A model generated the notes under the pieces. The model had not been told where the DNA came from, did no database searches, and worked only from the letters and a program-made list of their open reading frames with translations. From the NCBI GenBank assembly GCA_030445275.1, contig JAUCSE010000086.1, positions 1 to 64,000 on the forward strand: 64,000 bases of DNA, given 5' to 3'. This document shows, piece by piece, positions 8,560-18,056 of the stretch. Both the position numbers and the translations under genes were made by a program. Positions within the stretch are counted from its first letter, which is position 1, and every line of letters begins with the position of its first letter. This DNA is from Mucilaginibacter sp. (GTDB taxonomy: Bacteria > Bacteroidota > Bacteroidia > Sphingobacteriales > Sphingobacteriaceae).

Positions 8560-9855
8560 ATGGAAAATCAACTTACTAAACTCAATATATTTTCGGTAAA
8601 AGGCGTGCAAATGCGTACGTTCCACATTACCTGGCTCATGTTTTTTGTTTGCTTTTTCGGCTGGTTTGGCTTGGCTCCGCTTATGCCTACCATTCGTACC
8701 GAACTGCATTTAACTAAAGGCCAGGTAGGTAATATCATTATCGCATCGGTATCAGCTACCATTATAGCACGCCTTATTATAGGTAAGCTTTGCGATACCT
8801 GGGGGCCACGCAAAACCGCCATCAGGTTATTACTAATCGGATCATTACCGGTATTTTTTGTAGGTCTGGCGCATGATTACACTACCTTTTTACTATTCAG
8901 ATTAGCTATAGGCATTATCGGTGCTTCGTTCGTGATCACTCAGTTCCATACTTCTATGATGTTTGCACCGCAGTTAAAAGGTACGGCAAACGCGGTAACC
9001 GGCGGCTGGGGCAATCTGGGGGGCGGCGTAACCAATATGGTGATGCCTTTAATATTTGCAGCCATTGTGGGTTTCGGCTATACCAAGGCCGAGGCCTGGC
9101 GCTATGCCATGATCGTGCCCGGTGTAATGATGCTGATTATCGCTTACTTATATTATAAATATACCAAAGATACCCCTAATGGAAATTACGACGAAACCGG
9201 CTACACCCAAGGCAAATCAACCAAAACAGACTGGAGTGTATTGGCCGACTGGCGCATTTGGGCCTTAACCATGGCCTACGCCATGTGTTTTGGTATGGAG
9301 ATCACTTTTGATAATGTGGCCTCGCTGCACTTTGTCGATTCATTCCATTTATCGCAAAGCCAGGCTGGTTTCTGGGCGGGCATATTCGGGTTCATGAACC
9401 TGTTTGCCCGTGCACTGGGCGGTATTGTATCAGATAGGGTTGGTCGCAAGTTTGGTATGCGCGGTAAGGGTCTGTTATTAGCCGGCGTATTATTATTTGA
9501 AGGCTTTGGGCTGATATTATTCGCGCAATCGGGTACCTTACTGGCAGCAATCGTTTCCATGTTATCATTCGCGCTGTTCCTTAAAATGGCCAATGGCGCT
9601 ACTTATGGTATTGTGCCATTTGTAAACACCAAAAATGTGGGTTTAGTGAGTGGTATAGTAGGTGCCGGAGGTAATTTTGGAGGAATGCTGTTCGGCTTCC
9701 TGTTCAAGTCCAATTCTATTACTTATGTGCAGGCATTTACCTATATCGGCTATACGGTTATCGCTGTGTCCTTAGTTGTTTTCGTTACCCGTTTTTACAA
9801 ACAAGCAGTTCCCAGTACAGAAACTGACCCGGTAATAGCGGGCAGTATCGCATAA
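8560..9855 (+). CDS. narK: Nitrate/nitrite transporter, MFS NNP family
   Basis: A 431-residue membrane protein with about 12 hydrophobic segments. The nitrate signature GGWGNLGGG is present at about residues 147-155, and the first helix reads FFGWFGLAPLMP as in the NarK/NasA group. It imports nitrate (and may exchange nitrite) across the inner membrane. It lies between the porin and the nitrate reductase, only 6 bp before the latter, and is presumably co-transcribed with both. Confidence 0.92.
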   Translation: MENQLTKLNIFSVKGVQMRTFHITWLMFFVCFFGWFGLAPLMPTIRTELHLTKGQVGNIIIASVSATIIARLIIGKLCDTWGPRKTAIRLLLIGSLPVFFVGLAHDYTTFLLFRLAIGIIGASFVITQFHTSMMFAPQLKGTANAVTGGWGNLGGGVTNMVMPLIFAAIVGFGYTKAEAWRYAMIVPGVMMLIIAYLYYKYTKDTPNGNYDETGYTQGKSTKTDWSVLADWRIWALTMAYAMCFGMEITFDNVASLHFVDSFHLSQSQAGFWAGIFGFMNLFARALGGIVSDRVGRKFGMRGKGLLLAGVLLFEGFGLILFAQSGTLLAAIVSMLSFALFLKMANGATYGIVPFVNTKNVGLVSGIVGAGGNFGGMLFGFLFKSNSITYVQAFTYIGYTVIAVSLVVFVTRFYKQAVPSTETDPVIAGSIA

Positions 9856-9861
9856 AACATA

Positions 9862-12800
9862 ATGAGCGTAAAGGCATCATCATCAAAAAACAGGTTAACC
9901 GCCAATGCCGTAACCTCTACCTGCTGCTATTGTGGGGTGGGTTGCGGTGTTGTGCTGAATAAAGAAAAAAACGGCAGCGTTACGCTACAGGGCGATAAGG
10001 ATCACCCAGTAAATAAAGGTCTGTTGTGCAGTAAAGGCATGAACCTGCACTATACCGTAAATGATAAAAGCGACCGCCTGCTTTACCCGCAAATGCGTTA
10101 CAACAAAAGCATGCCCATGCAGCAGGTAAGCTGGGATGAAGCGCTTGATCGTACCGCCGCTGTTTTTAAAACGTTCATCGAAAAGTACGGGCCAGATTCA
10201 GTAGCCTTTTATGCTTCGGGCCAATGCTTAACCGAGGAATATTATGTGGTTAATAAATTGATGAAGGGTTTTATCGGCAGTAATAACCTGGATACCAACT
10301 CGCGTTTGTGTATGAGCAGCGCGGTAGCCGCGTACAAAATTGCTTTGGGCGAGGATAGCGTTCCGCTTTGTTATGATGATATTGAACTGGCCAATTGCTT
10401 TTATATTATGGGCGGCAACCCGGCCTGGTGCCATCCCATTTTATGGCGCAGGGTTGAGGCGCACAAAGCCACCAATCCCGATACAAAAATTATTGTGGTT
10501 GATCCACGTGCTACGGATACCTGCGCCATTGCCGATCTGCATTTGCAGATCAATCCGGGTACTGATATCACACTCAATCATGCTATTGGTCGCCTGTTGA
10601 TCGAAAATGGCGACATTGACATTAACTTTATAAATAACCATGCCGAAGGCTTTGAGCAGTACAGTGCCATCGTTTTTGAAAAAACGCTGACTGAAGCCGC
10701 CCGGATATGCGGATTGAGCGAAAGCAGTATCCGCTTGGCAGCAAAATACATTGGCGAGGCCAAAGGTTTTATTACCATGTGGACGATGGGCCTTAACCAA
10801 AGTGCCATCGGGGTAAATAAAAACCTGAGTTTGATTAATCTGAACCTCATCACCGGGCATATTGGTAAACCCGGCTCTGGCCCCTTGTCATTAACGGGGC
10901 AGCCCAATGCTATGGGTGGCAGGGAAGTTGGTGGATTGTCCAACATGCTCCCGGCCCATCGCAACCTGGGTAATCCGCTGCACCGGGAAGAGGTGCAAAA
11001 ATTCTGGGGCGGTACCACCATTCAGCCCAAGCCGGGCTTAACCGCTACCGAAATGTTTGAGGCTTTGAACGATGGCCGGTTAAAAGCCATCTGGATCATG
11101 TGCACCAATCCACTCACCAGCCTGCCCAATGTTCGCCTGGCTGAAGAAGCTTTGAAGAAAGCAAAGTTTGTGGTGGTGCAAGAGATCAGCAATAAACCCG
11201 AAACTTTGGCTTATGCCGATGTGATATTACCCGCAGCTGCCTGGGCCGAAAAGGAAGGTACCATGACCAACTCCGAGCGCCGCATCAGTTACCTGAATAA
11301 ACTTCTTGACCCACCGGGCGAAGCGCTGCCCGATGCGGAGATCATTTGCCGTTTTGCCCGCAAAATGGGTTATAAAGGTTTTGATTTTGGAAATCCGGCA
11401 GCCATTTATGCCGAACATGTAAAGCTTACCGCCAAAACCAATATTGATATCAGCGGTCTGAGTTATGCTGTTTTGAAAGAGCAAAAAACGGTGCAATGGC
11501 CCTATAAAAAGAAAAGCCCGGCTAAAGGCACACCTCGTTTATTTACAGATCATATTTTTTATACCCCATCAACCAAAGCGGTGATCAGTCCGGTTGCGGA
11601 TACTTTAACCAGTGAAGCGCCGGATGATGATTACCCGTTCATCCTCACCACGGGCCGTATCCGCGACCAATGGCATACCATGAGCAAAACTGGGAAGGTA
11701 AACAAACTCAATCAGCATTATAAACAGGCTTTTTTAGAGATCCATCCCGATGACGCAGCTGCTTTAAAACTAAATGAAGGTGATATTACCGTTATCACAT
11801 CGCGCCGGGGCGAGGTGCGTGTGCAGGCTAAACTAAGCACGCAGATAAAGCAGGGCGTGGTGTTTTTGCCGATGCATTGGGGCAAAATTTTAAATAACGA
11901 CCTGAACCGGGCCAATAATGTGACCAGCGACCGGATTGATCCTATATCCAAAGAGCCCGATTTTAAATACTGCGCCGTAAATCTTAAAAAGTACAAAAAG
12001 CCTTTTCAGAGTATTGTCGTAGTGGGAGCCGGCGCAGGAGCTTATGGTTTTGTAAAATCGTACCGGGAGTTAAATCCCGATGATGAGATCACCATATTCA
12101 GTAAAGAGAACTATCCATTTTATAACCGCGTTATGCTGCCCGATTATATCAACGGTGAGCAATCCTGGGAGCAGCTGGTAAAAATGAAGGATTCGGAAGA
12201 ATCCGCTTACAACATTAAAATGCTGCGGGGGGTAAGTATTGAAAAAGTCGACCGTGCTAACAAACAGGTTACCGATTCGCGGGGCATTAAAACTTCGTAT
12301 GATGTGTTATTGCTGGCTACCGGTAGCCGGGCATCGGTACCTAAAAGTGTACCATCGTTGCCGGGTATATTCACTATGCGCAGCCGTAACGATGCCGATG
12401 GCTTTATAAAACATGTGCCGCAGGAAGGTCACGTGGTTATTGTAGGTGGTGGCTTGTTGGGTTTAGAAATGGCCGCTTCTCTGCGCGAAATTGGCATGCG
12501 CATCACCATTGTGCAGCGGGTGTCGCGCTTTTTGAATAGGCAACTGGATGTGCTGGGTAGCCAGTTATTGGCTGAGGAAATGGCCGACCAGGGCTGCGAT
12601 ATATATTATGACGATGAAGTGCAGTTGTTTTACGGCAGATCGAAATTAACCGGGGTGGGCTTAAAAAGTGGTAACAAAATAGACTGTGATGCCATGATCC
12701 TGGCTATAGGAACCACGCCCAACCTGGAAATTGCTAAAGACTGCGGCCTGGAATGTAAACGCGGCGTTATTGTAAACGAACGCATGCAAACCAGTGATCC

Positions 12801-13398
12801 GAATATATATGCCATTGGCGAAATTGCAGAATTTGAAGGCACCATGTACGGCATCACCGCCGCTGCCGAACAGCAGGCCGAGGTAATGGCCAAATACATG
12901 AACGGCGATATCGCCAGTTATTACAAAGGCACACTGTTCATGAACATCATTAAAATTCATGGCTTTGATCTGTGCAGTATCGGTCTGTCTGAATGCCCGG
13001 ACAATCAGCATTACGAGGAGATCGTATTTATTGACAAGGCCAAACGCTATTATAAAAAATGTATCATCCATGAAGACAGGCTGGTGGGTACCATCCTGAT
13101 AGGTGACAAAAGCGAGTTTCAGGAATTCAAGGAGTTGATAGCTAATAAAACCGAACTAAGCGAAAAACGCATCCAGTTATTACGTAGCGGCAACAAGGCT
13201 GAGCCTGTATTAGGTAAACTGGTTTGCAGCTGTAATAATGTGGGTGCCGAGAATATTCAGAACAAAATAGCGGCAGGCTATAATAACCTGAAAGACCTTT
13301 GCAGCGCTACAGGCGCGGGCACCGGTTGCGGATCATGCCGGCCTGAGGTAAAACGCCTGCTGGAGGAAATGCTTAAAGGCGAGGTATTGATAAAATAA
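9862..13398 (+). CDS. Assimilatory nitrate reductase fused to FAD/NAD reductase and [2Fe-2S] domain
   Basis: An 1178-residue protein that reduces nitrate to nitrite. The N-terminal part is a molybdopterin (bis-MGD) enzyme: [4Fe-4S] cysteines at 21, 24, 28 and 56, and a likely molybdenum-ligand cysteine at 150 in NSRLCMSS. A molydopterin-dinucleotide-binding domain precedes about residue 710. From there a pyridine-nucleotide-disulfide reductase-like domain begins (VVVGAGAGAYGF, second dinucleotide motif VGGGLLGLEMA), like the front of NirB. The last ~60 residues form a BFD [2Fe-2S] domain (VCSCNN ... GTGCGSC). This single chain could pass electrons from NAD(P)H to nitrate without a separate NasB-type subunit. 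The next gene starts 9 bp later. Confidence 0.92.
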   Translation: MSVKASSSKNRLTANAVTSTCCYCGVGCGVVLNKEKNGSVTLQGDKDHPVNKGLLCSKGMNLHYTVNDKSDRLLYPQMRYNKSMPMQQVSWDEALDRTAAVFKTFIEKYGPDSVAFYASGQCLTEEYYVVNKLMKGFIGSNNLDTNSRLCMSSAVAAYKIALGEDSVPLCYDDIELANCFYIMGGNPAWCHPILWRRVEAHKATNPDTKIIVVDPRATDTCAIADLHLQINPGTDITLNHAIGRLLIENGDIDINFINNHAEGFEQYSAIVFEKTLTEAARICGLSESSIRLAAKYIGEAKGFITMWTMGLNQSAIGVNKNLSLINLNLITGHIGKPGSGPLSLTGQPNAMGGREVGGLSNMLPAHRNLGNPLHREEVQKFWGGTTIQPKPGLTATEMFEALNDGRLKAIWIMCTNPLTSLPNVRLAEEALKKAKFVVVQEISNKPETLAYADVILPAAAWAEKEGTMTNSERRISYLNKLLDPPGEALPDAEIICRFARKMGYKGFDFGNPAAIYAEHVKLTAKTNIDISGLSYAVLKEQKTVQWPYKKKSPAKGTPRLFTDHIFYTPSTKAVISPVADTLTSEAPDDDYPFILTTGRIRDQWHTMSKTGKVNKLNQHYKQAFLEIHPDDAAALKLNEGDITVITSRRGEVRVQAKLSTQIKQGVVFLPMHWGKILNNDLNRANNVTSDRIDPISKEPDFKYCAVNLKKYKKPFQSIVVVGAGAGAYGFVKSYRELNPDDEITIFSKENYPFYNRVMLPDYINGEQSWEQLVKMKDSEESAYNIKMLRGVSIEKVDRANKQVTDSRGIKTSYDVLLLATGSRASVPKSVPSLPGIFTMRSRNDADGFIKHVPQEGHVVIVGGGLLGLEMAASLREIGMRITIVQRVSRFLNRQLDVLGSQLLAEEMADQGCDIYYDDEVQLFYGRSKLTGVGLKSGNKIDCDAMILAIGTTPNLEIAKDCGLECKRGVIVNERMQTSDPNIYAIGEIAEFEGTMYGITAAAEQQAEVMAKYMNGDIASYYKGTLFMNIIKIHGFDLCSIGLSECPDNQHYEEIVFIDKAKRYYKKCIIHEDRLVGTILIGDKSEFQEFKELIANKTELSEKRIQLLRSGNKAEPVLGKLVCSCNNVGAENIQNKIAAGYNNLKDLCSATGAGTGCGSCRPEVKRLLEEMLKGEVLIK

Positions 13399-13406
13399 AA
13401 ATCGCT

Positions 13407-14891
13407 ATGGACAAAAAAGAAACCTGTTGTATCAAAGTAAACCTGCCCGGTGGTGTAATATCCGCGGGCGATCTGTATGAGTTATTGCTCATTGCCGAAA
13501 ACGCGGGGGCGCAGGCAATTCGTATCGGGAACAGGCAGCAGCTGTTTTTTTGCATCGATGCCAACCAACTGGAAGATCTGGAAATGGATATGCTGCGGGC
13601 CGAGATCAGCTATGAAATAAATGAAGATGAATTTCCAAATATCATCAGCTCCTATGTTACCGATTCTATTTTCAATACAGAAAGCTGGATAAAGGAAGGG
13701 GTTTATAAAGATATATTCGACTTGTTTAATTTTAAGCCAAAATTAAAGATCAACCTGGTAGACCAGCATCAAACCTTTGTGCCCTTTTTTAGCGGTAACT
13801 TCAATTTCATCACCTCTCCCGTAAGCAATTATTGGTATTTGTATATCCGTTTTCCTAAAACAACTGATATTTATTGCTGGCCCTCCCTGGTTTATTCGGA
13901 TGATATCCCTACGCTGAGCCAGATAGCCGAAAAGGTGATCATGAATCATCAAACCTTGTTCTATGACCGGAAAAAGATCGATCATCAAAAATTTCATGCG
14001 CTCATCATCGCTCAAAATGATTTTGTAGATCAACCCATTACCGAGCCCTTAAAACTACCCGATTTTCAGCTTCCGTATTATGAGGGTTTTAACCGGTATG
14101 TAAATAATAAATACTGGTTGGGCATTTACCGGCGCAATGAGTTGTTCGCTATTGATTTTATGAAGGATATTTGCACTATCTGTCTCAAAAACCGTATTGG
14201 CCAGGTATATACCACGCCCTGGAAATCTTTACTGATCAAAGGTATCAGTGAAACTAACCGTAAAGACTGGGGTATCATCCTCAATAAATACCGGATCAAC
14301 GTGCGCCATGCATCCAACGAACTAAACTGGCAGCTGGAAAACCTGAACAACGAAAGCCTGGAGCTTAAACAACAGCTGGTACGTGAATTTGAAGAGCATG
14401 ATCTGCGTACCTATCGGCTTTGTTTCGCCATCAAAATGCATCCTAAAACGGGTTTGCCGGGTTCTGTCATGATCAAAAAACGCGGACTGGGTGTTTTTGA
14501 CATTTTGCATACTCGTGATTTTAATCCGAACGCGAAAGACGACGTTATTTACAAACAAAAAGTGCCCGTAGTTGATCTTGGACAGTGTTTAATTGAGTTG
14601 TGTAATTACTTCTATGGTATTTTAATTGATGATAGCGTCGTGTTGTCTGTTGCGGAAACCGAAGCTGAAGAAAAAGCCGATAAAGAAAGTCAACCCGTTT
14701 ATCAATGCAAAAACTGTTTCAGTATATATGATCAAACTTATGGCGATACCTTAAATAGCATTGCTCCCGGGGTGAACTTTGAACTGTTGGCCGATTATTT
14801 ATGCCCTGTTTGTGAATCGCCAAAAGACAGTTTCATACGTATTGAAAACGGAGTTACCAACACTAACCGAACTATTTATCACATAATTTAA
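13407..14891 (+). CDS. Degenerate siroheme-reductase-like protein with C-terminal rubredoxin
   Basis: A 494-residue protein in the nitrate reductase operon. The N-terminus (about 8-50) matches the ferredoxin-like half-domain of sulfite/nitrite reductases (VNLPGGVISAGDLYEL, then IRIGNRQQLFF). A second such half may lie near 265-290 (IGQVYTTPWKSLLIKGI). The siroheme/[4Fe-4S] cysteine pattern C-x5-C ... C-x3-C expected after it is absent. The C-terminus is a rubredoxin: CKNC at 434-437 and CPVC at 466-469 with YxC spacing. Inference: an electron carrier or assembly partner for nitrate/nitrite reduction, not a catalytic reductase. It is the last gene of the operon. Confidence 0.75.
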   Translation: MDKKETCCIKVNLPGGVISAGDLYELLLIAENAGAQAIRIGNRQQLFFCIDANQLEDLEMDMLRAEISYEINEDEFPNIISSYVTDSIFNTESWIKEGVYKDIFDLFNFKPKLKINLVDQHQTFVPFFSGNFNFITSPVSNYWYLYIRFPKTTDIYCWPSLVYSDDIPTLSQIAEKVIMNHQTLFYDRKKIDHQKFHALIIAQNDFVDQPITEPLKLPDFQLPYYEGFNRYVNNKYWLGIYRRNELFAIDFMKDICTICLKNRIGQVYTTPWKSLLIKGISETNRKDWGIILNKYRINVRHASNELNWQLENLNNESLELKQQLVREFEEHDLRTYRLCFAIKMHPKTGLPGSVMIKKRGLGVFDILHTRDFNPNAKDDVIYKQKVPVVDLGQCLIELCNYFYGILIDDSVVLSVAETEAEEKADKESQPVYQCKNCFSIYDQTYGDTLNSIAPGVNFELLADYLCPVCESPKDSFIRIENGVTNTNRTIYHII

Positions 14892-14954
14892 AGCCATTCA
14901 AAGATACGGTGTGACATTGTTAAAAGATGGATTAATACAAATTAAGTGCCTATT

Positions 14955-15132
14955 GGACATTCCGGGACCGTTGACCAGCTCGTTCCGAAAATGCAAACAG
15001 ATTATTCCGAAACACTTTGACCATGTTAATGATCTTACATTCGAGAACTGTTTTTCCATTTATCTTGCACAAACCACCAAACGTGGAGCACGGAATAACT
15101 TGGTCAAGCCTCTCGGAATATCCACATAACGG
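14955..15132 (-). repeat. Copy 2 of the ~180-bp decayed dispersed repeat
   Basis: Aligns along its whole length with 2311-2490 (same direction) and 33899-34073 (opposite direction). The three share GACATTC..GGACC.TTGA at one end and a GGTCAAGC...GGAATATC-like block at the other. No intact gene. Read on the minus strand it keeps a faint trace of the IS4-like frame seen in copy 1 (SKCFGI ... GPGMSN). It marks the border between the nitrate locus and the AT-rich accessory region. Confidence 0.45.
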
Positions 15133-15233
15133 TAGACTTAATTACAACATACCTCATTTCGTCAGACGAACTGACTGAGCTGGACTTTATTTCTTTGGGT
15201 TAGCTATATTAGCCTTTAACTAATATTATTAAA

Positions 15234-15381
15234 ATGAAAAAAAAGACCAGCCAAAAGAATTGCAAAAAAAGAAATATCAAAGATTGATAACAACAAGGCT
15301 GAATTATTAGATCTGATTGCCCAAGTTATAGTAGAAATAATAATGGATGATGATGATAAAGATTTAGACTCTGAAACTTAA
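15234..15381 (+). pseudogene. Small ORF family, copy A, out of frame at poly-A
   Basis: The ATG at 15234 is followed by eight A. Read straight, the frame is wrong. Dropping one A gives MKKRPAKRIAKKEISKID, then a hydrophobic stretch LLDLIAQVIVEIIM and an acidic end DDDDKDLDSET: 48 residues. It is homologous to 18950-19084 (intact, seven A) and 22323-22458 (eight A). The family has a Lys/Arg-rich start, a short amphipathic or hydrophobic helix and an acidic tail. I do not recognise it. A hairpin with AATCCC/GGGATT arms follows at 15397-15414. Confidence 0.5.
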
Positions 15382-15569
15382 AGAGTATTCGAAACAAATC
15401 CCCCAAAAGGGATTGGAATACCTGGAAACAACTCAAATAACTGATTAACAGGTTATTACTTGAACGCAGGAAAAACCTGCCAGAAAAAATAACTTAGCTA
15501 AAAAACAAGTAGACATCTAGTAATCAAACTGTTATAGGTTTAAACTTATTGTAGTAGCGTGGAGGGGAC

Positions 15570-15599
15570 TTATTTTGAACACTTAATCGCGTTTTTGAA
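15570..15599. repeat. 30-bp perfect direct repeat, left copy
   Basis: Identical over 30 bp to 19282-19311; similarity extends over about 65 bp (GTAGCG[T/C]GGA before it and [A/G]AT..TGGA after it). The two copies enclose a 3.7-kb segment with an SDR, a broken hydrolase, an AraC regulator and the intact small ORF. The bases just before the repeat resemble a decayed tRNA 3' end. Confidence 0.75.
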
Positions 15600-16007
15600 A
15601 ATACTGGAGGGCATTATTAATATAAATTCTAAAAAATAATCCGTTGCTGTCAATGTTAAGACATTCCAATCATCGGAACTTTTCATTTTTCCTTTAATTG
15701 TTGATAAAACTAAAAATGCCAAATTGGTTTCAAGTTCTATCATTTCACTTCAAACAATATTTCTGTTTGGGCAAGATTCAGGTTTAAATCACTAGTTAAT
15801 AAGCTCCATTGTAAAAACTCTTCTTCAACCTGAGTTGCATAATGTAAGGGGTTTTAGATTTCTATCAAACTCAAGTTTTCAAAATGGTAGTGTTGTTGTT
15901 TGTTTGAACATCCGCACAAAAATGGGCTTTTCAGCAAACAAATTTGGACTTTGTGGAAAACCTTTGCGAACGGACATGAGCGACCTTTGTACAAAGAATT
16001 TATAGAA
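15600..16007. other. Gap without a supported gene
   Basis: No gene I can defend. On the minus strand a 58-codon frame runs from 15743 to 15570 and ends in IFKNAIKCSK; the matching bases at the second repeat (19282 onward) end the same way, so both may be the tail of a lost minus-strand gene. The last ~110 bp before 16008 hold the promoter region of the SDR gene, with ACCTTTGT close to the start, a sequence also found just before the second SDR gene. Confidence 0.35.
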
Positions 16008-16817
16008 ATGAAAAAAACAGTTTTAGTTACCGGTGCATCTTCAGGAATTGGAAAAGCAACGGCTATCTTATTAGCGCAAAACGGCTACAATGTTTATGGT
16101 GCTGCACGTAAGACAGAAAAAATGGAAGATTTAAAAACATATGGCATTACATCGATTGGACTCGATTTAACAAAAGACCAAAGTATTGTTGCATGTGTCA
16201 ATCAGATTTTTAATGAGGTAGGCAAGATCGATATTTTAGTAAATAATGCTGGCTTTGGCTCGAGCGGTGCAATGGAAGATGTATCCATGGAAGATGCAAA
16301 ATATCAGCTTGAAGTAAATTTGTTTGGTGCTGCAAGATTAATACAGTTAGTGCTGCCCAAAATGCGCGAAAATGAATATGGTAAAATCATAAACATATCT
16401 TCTATAGGTGGAAAGATTGCGTTTCCATTATCAGGCTGGTATCATGCAAGTAAATTTGCGTTGGAAGGATTGAGCGATAGTTTGCGAATGGAAGTAAAGC
16501 AATTTGGAATTGATGTGATTGTGATTGAACCAGGCGGGATAAAATCAGAATGGGCTGATGTTGCAACTAAAAATTTGGTACAGACTTCAGGAAATACGGT
16601 CTACAAAACAATGGCAGCAAAAATGGCACAAGCAAATGTAAATGATAAATTTCCTGAACCGATTGTAATTGCAAAATTGGTAAAAGAAAGTGTAGAAGCA
16701 AAATGCCCGAAAACACGCTATTCAGGCGGCCATATGGCAAAGCCAATCTTGGCGATAAGAAAAATTGTTTCCGATAAATTGATGGATAAAATAATTATGA
16801 GCCAAATGAAAGGATAG
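16008..16817 (+). CDS. Short-chain dehydrogenase/reductase
   Basis: A 269-residue NAD(P)-dependent oxidoreductase. It has the cofactor motif TGASSGIG at 8-15, NNAG in the middle, and the catalytic Ser plus YHASK pair. The frame stays open upstream to 15900, but I start at 16008 because MKKTVLVTGASSGIG is the family start. The C-terminus is of the type found in SDRs acting on small carbonyl compounds; the substrate is unknown. The gene is AT-rich compared with the nitrate locus. It is followed by a fragment of an AraC gene and a broken hydrolase, so it was probably part of a regulator-linked stress or detoxification module. Confidence 0.88.
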   Translation: MKKTVLVTGASSGIGKATAILLAQNGYNVYGAARKTEKMEDLKTYGITSIGLDLTKDQSIVACVNQIFNEVGKIDILVNNAGFGSSGAMEDVSMEDAKYQLEVNLFGAARLIQLVLPKMRENEYGKIINISSIGGKIAFPLSGWYHASKFALEGLSDSLRMEVKQFGIDVIVIEPGGIKSEWADVATKNLVQTSGNTVYKTMAAKMAQANVNDKFPEPIVIAKLVKESVEAKCPKTRYSGGHMAKPILAIRKIVSDKLMDKIIMSQMKG

Positions 16818-16827
16818 TTTCATACAG

Positions 16828-16974
16828 GAACTAATCCTACATAACATCGTTTTATGCTATAGTCCAAATGAAAAACCCCTTCATACTCCTTTAGTCTATG
16901 AATATTGGTTGGATTTGATTGTTCCAGGACAGTCAGGAGGGTACAAAATTCCAATGCTTTTTGAAAAAATTTAA
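16828..16974 (+). pseudogene. 5' fragment of an AraC regulator gene
   Basis: The plus strand reads LHNIVLCYSPNEKPLHTP and then EYWLDLIVPGQS, which lines up with the N-terminus of the intact AraC protein encoded at 18057 (MQHNIVLFSSSNNEF..., EHWLVLIVSGKS). After about 35 codons the similarity ends and the frame stops at 16974. It is a truncated duplicate of an AraC gene, most of which has been lost. Confidence 0.65.
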
Positions 16975-16986
16975 AAAAACGTAAAA

Positions 16987-18044
16987 ATGAAATATAATAA
17001 AATTATTGAATGGGCTCCAACAAAAATCATAAGCAAATGTACGCTTACAATAGCTGTTCTGAGTGTCCTTTTAACAAGTTGTTCGCATAAACTCAGTATC
17101 AGTTATGATAAACAAGTTTCCTCGCAAAGCAAAGAGATGAGAGATACATTAAAGAGTTTATCTTATGTCACCCTTCCTTTTATCAATATAAACGATAAAA
17201 TAATATCTAAGATGCGGGAAGGATGGAACAAGTATGAAAAATGGTCGCAGGATGATATTCATCAAAGATTTTCCTTTGTTACAAAGGATACTTTAATTGC
17301 CGGGGTTAAAGTTGCTATAATAAGGCCTACTATAGTAAGCCGGGAAATAAAGGTATTATAGGTTTTCATGTTCACGGAGGCAGCTTTGTAGTAGGCTCTC
17401 CCATAGATAGAATGGCAATGTTAATGGCAAATGAGTATGGTTATACTATTTACTCAGTTGACTATTCACTATCACCCGAAGTTAAATATCCTGTCGCTAT
17501 AAATGAATGCCTCAGTGTGTATAAAGAAATTGTTAGTAAAAATCCGGGTAAAAAAATAGTTAGTTCTGCAATTTCAGCAGGCGGGCAAATTCTACAGTCC
17601 GTATTATTAAAAGCCCAAAATGAGAATATTTCAATGCCCGTAGCCAATGTTTTGTTTTCACCAGTATTGGATTTAAATATGGAAGGCGATTCATATTACT
17701 TGAATGATGGAAGAGATGTATTAGGTAGAAAGAATAGTGCCGATAAGCTTTTCAAAAATGTGTATGTTAGTGAAAAGGAAGACTTGAAAGCCCCTATGGT
17801 TTCGCCGGGAAATGCAATCTATAATACTAAATTTCCACCGACAGTTTTTGTTTCAGGTACCAGAGATTTGCTCCTGAGTAGTTCGTTGAAATGTTTTTGG
17901 AAATTAAAAGAAGCGGGCGTCGAAACTGAAATTTTAATTAACGATGGCGGCTGGCACGCCATGCAATACTACCCTGCATTACCCGAAGCCGTATCGGCAC
18001 GAAAGGCTGTATATTTGTTTTTAAATAAATGCGTTTTGCTTTAA
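16987..18044 (+). pseudogene. Lipoprotein alpha/beta hydrolase, frameshifted
   Basis: The first frame (16987-17361) has a lipoprotein signal ending in LLTSCS and runs to VKVAIIRPT before going out of phase. The continuation, in another frame from about 17330, reads YYSKPGNKGIIGF, then the oxyanion-hole motif HVHGGSF and on to 18044. The second part contains a nucleophile region AISAGG, RDLLLS (likely Asp) and GGWHAM (likely His), as in hormone-sensitive-lipase-type esterases, although the first Gly of G-x-S-x-G is Ala. A small indel near 17330-17345 separates the two halves. The second half alone has an ATG at 17412 but would lack the HGG motif. Confidence 0.7.
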
Positions 18045-18056
18045 GAATGGTACTAT

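Noticed and set aside
15570..15743. 58-codon minus-strand frame
   Set aside because: No family recognised and the second copy at 19282 lacks most of it; kept only as a note in the gap entry.
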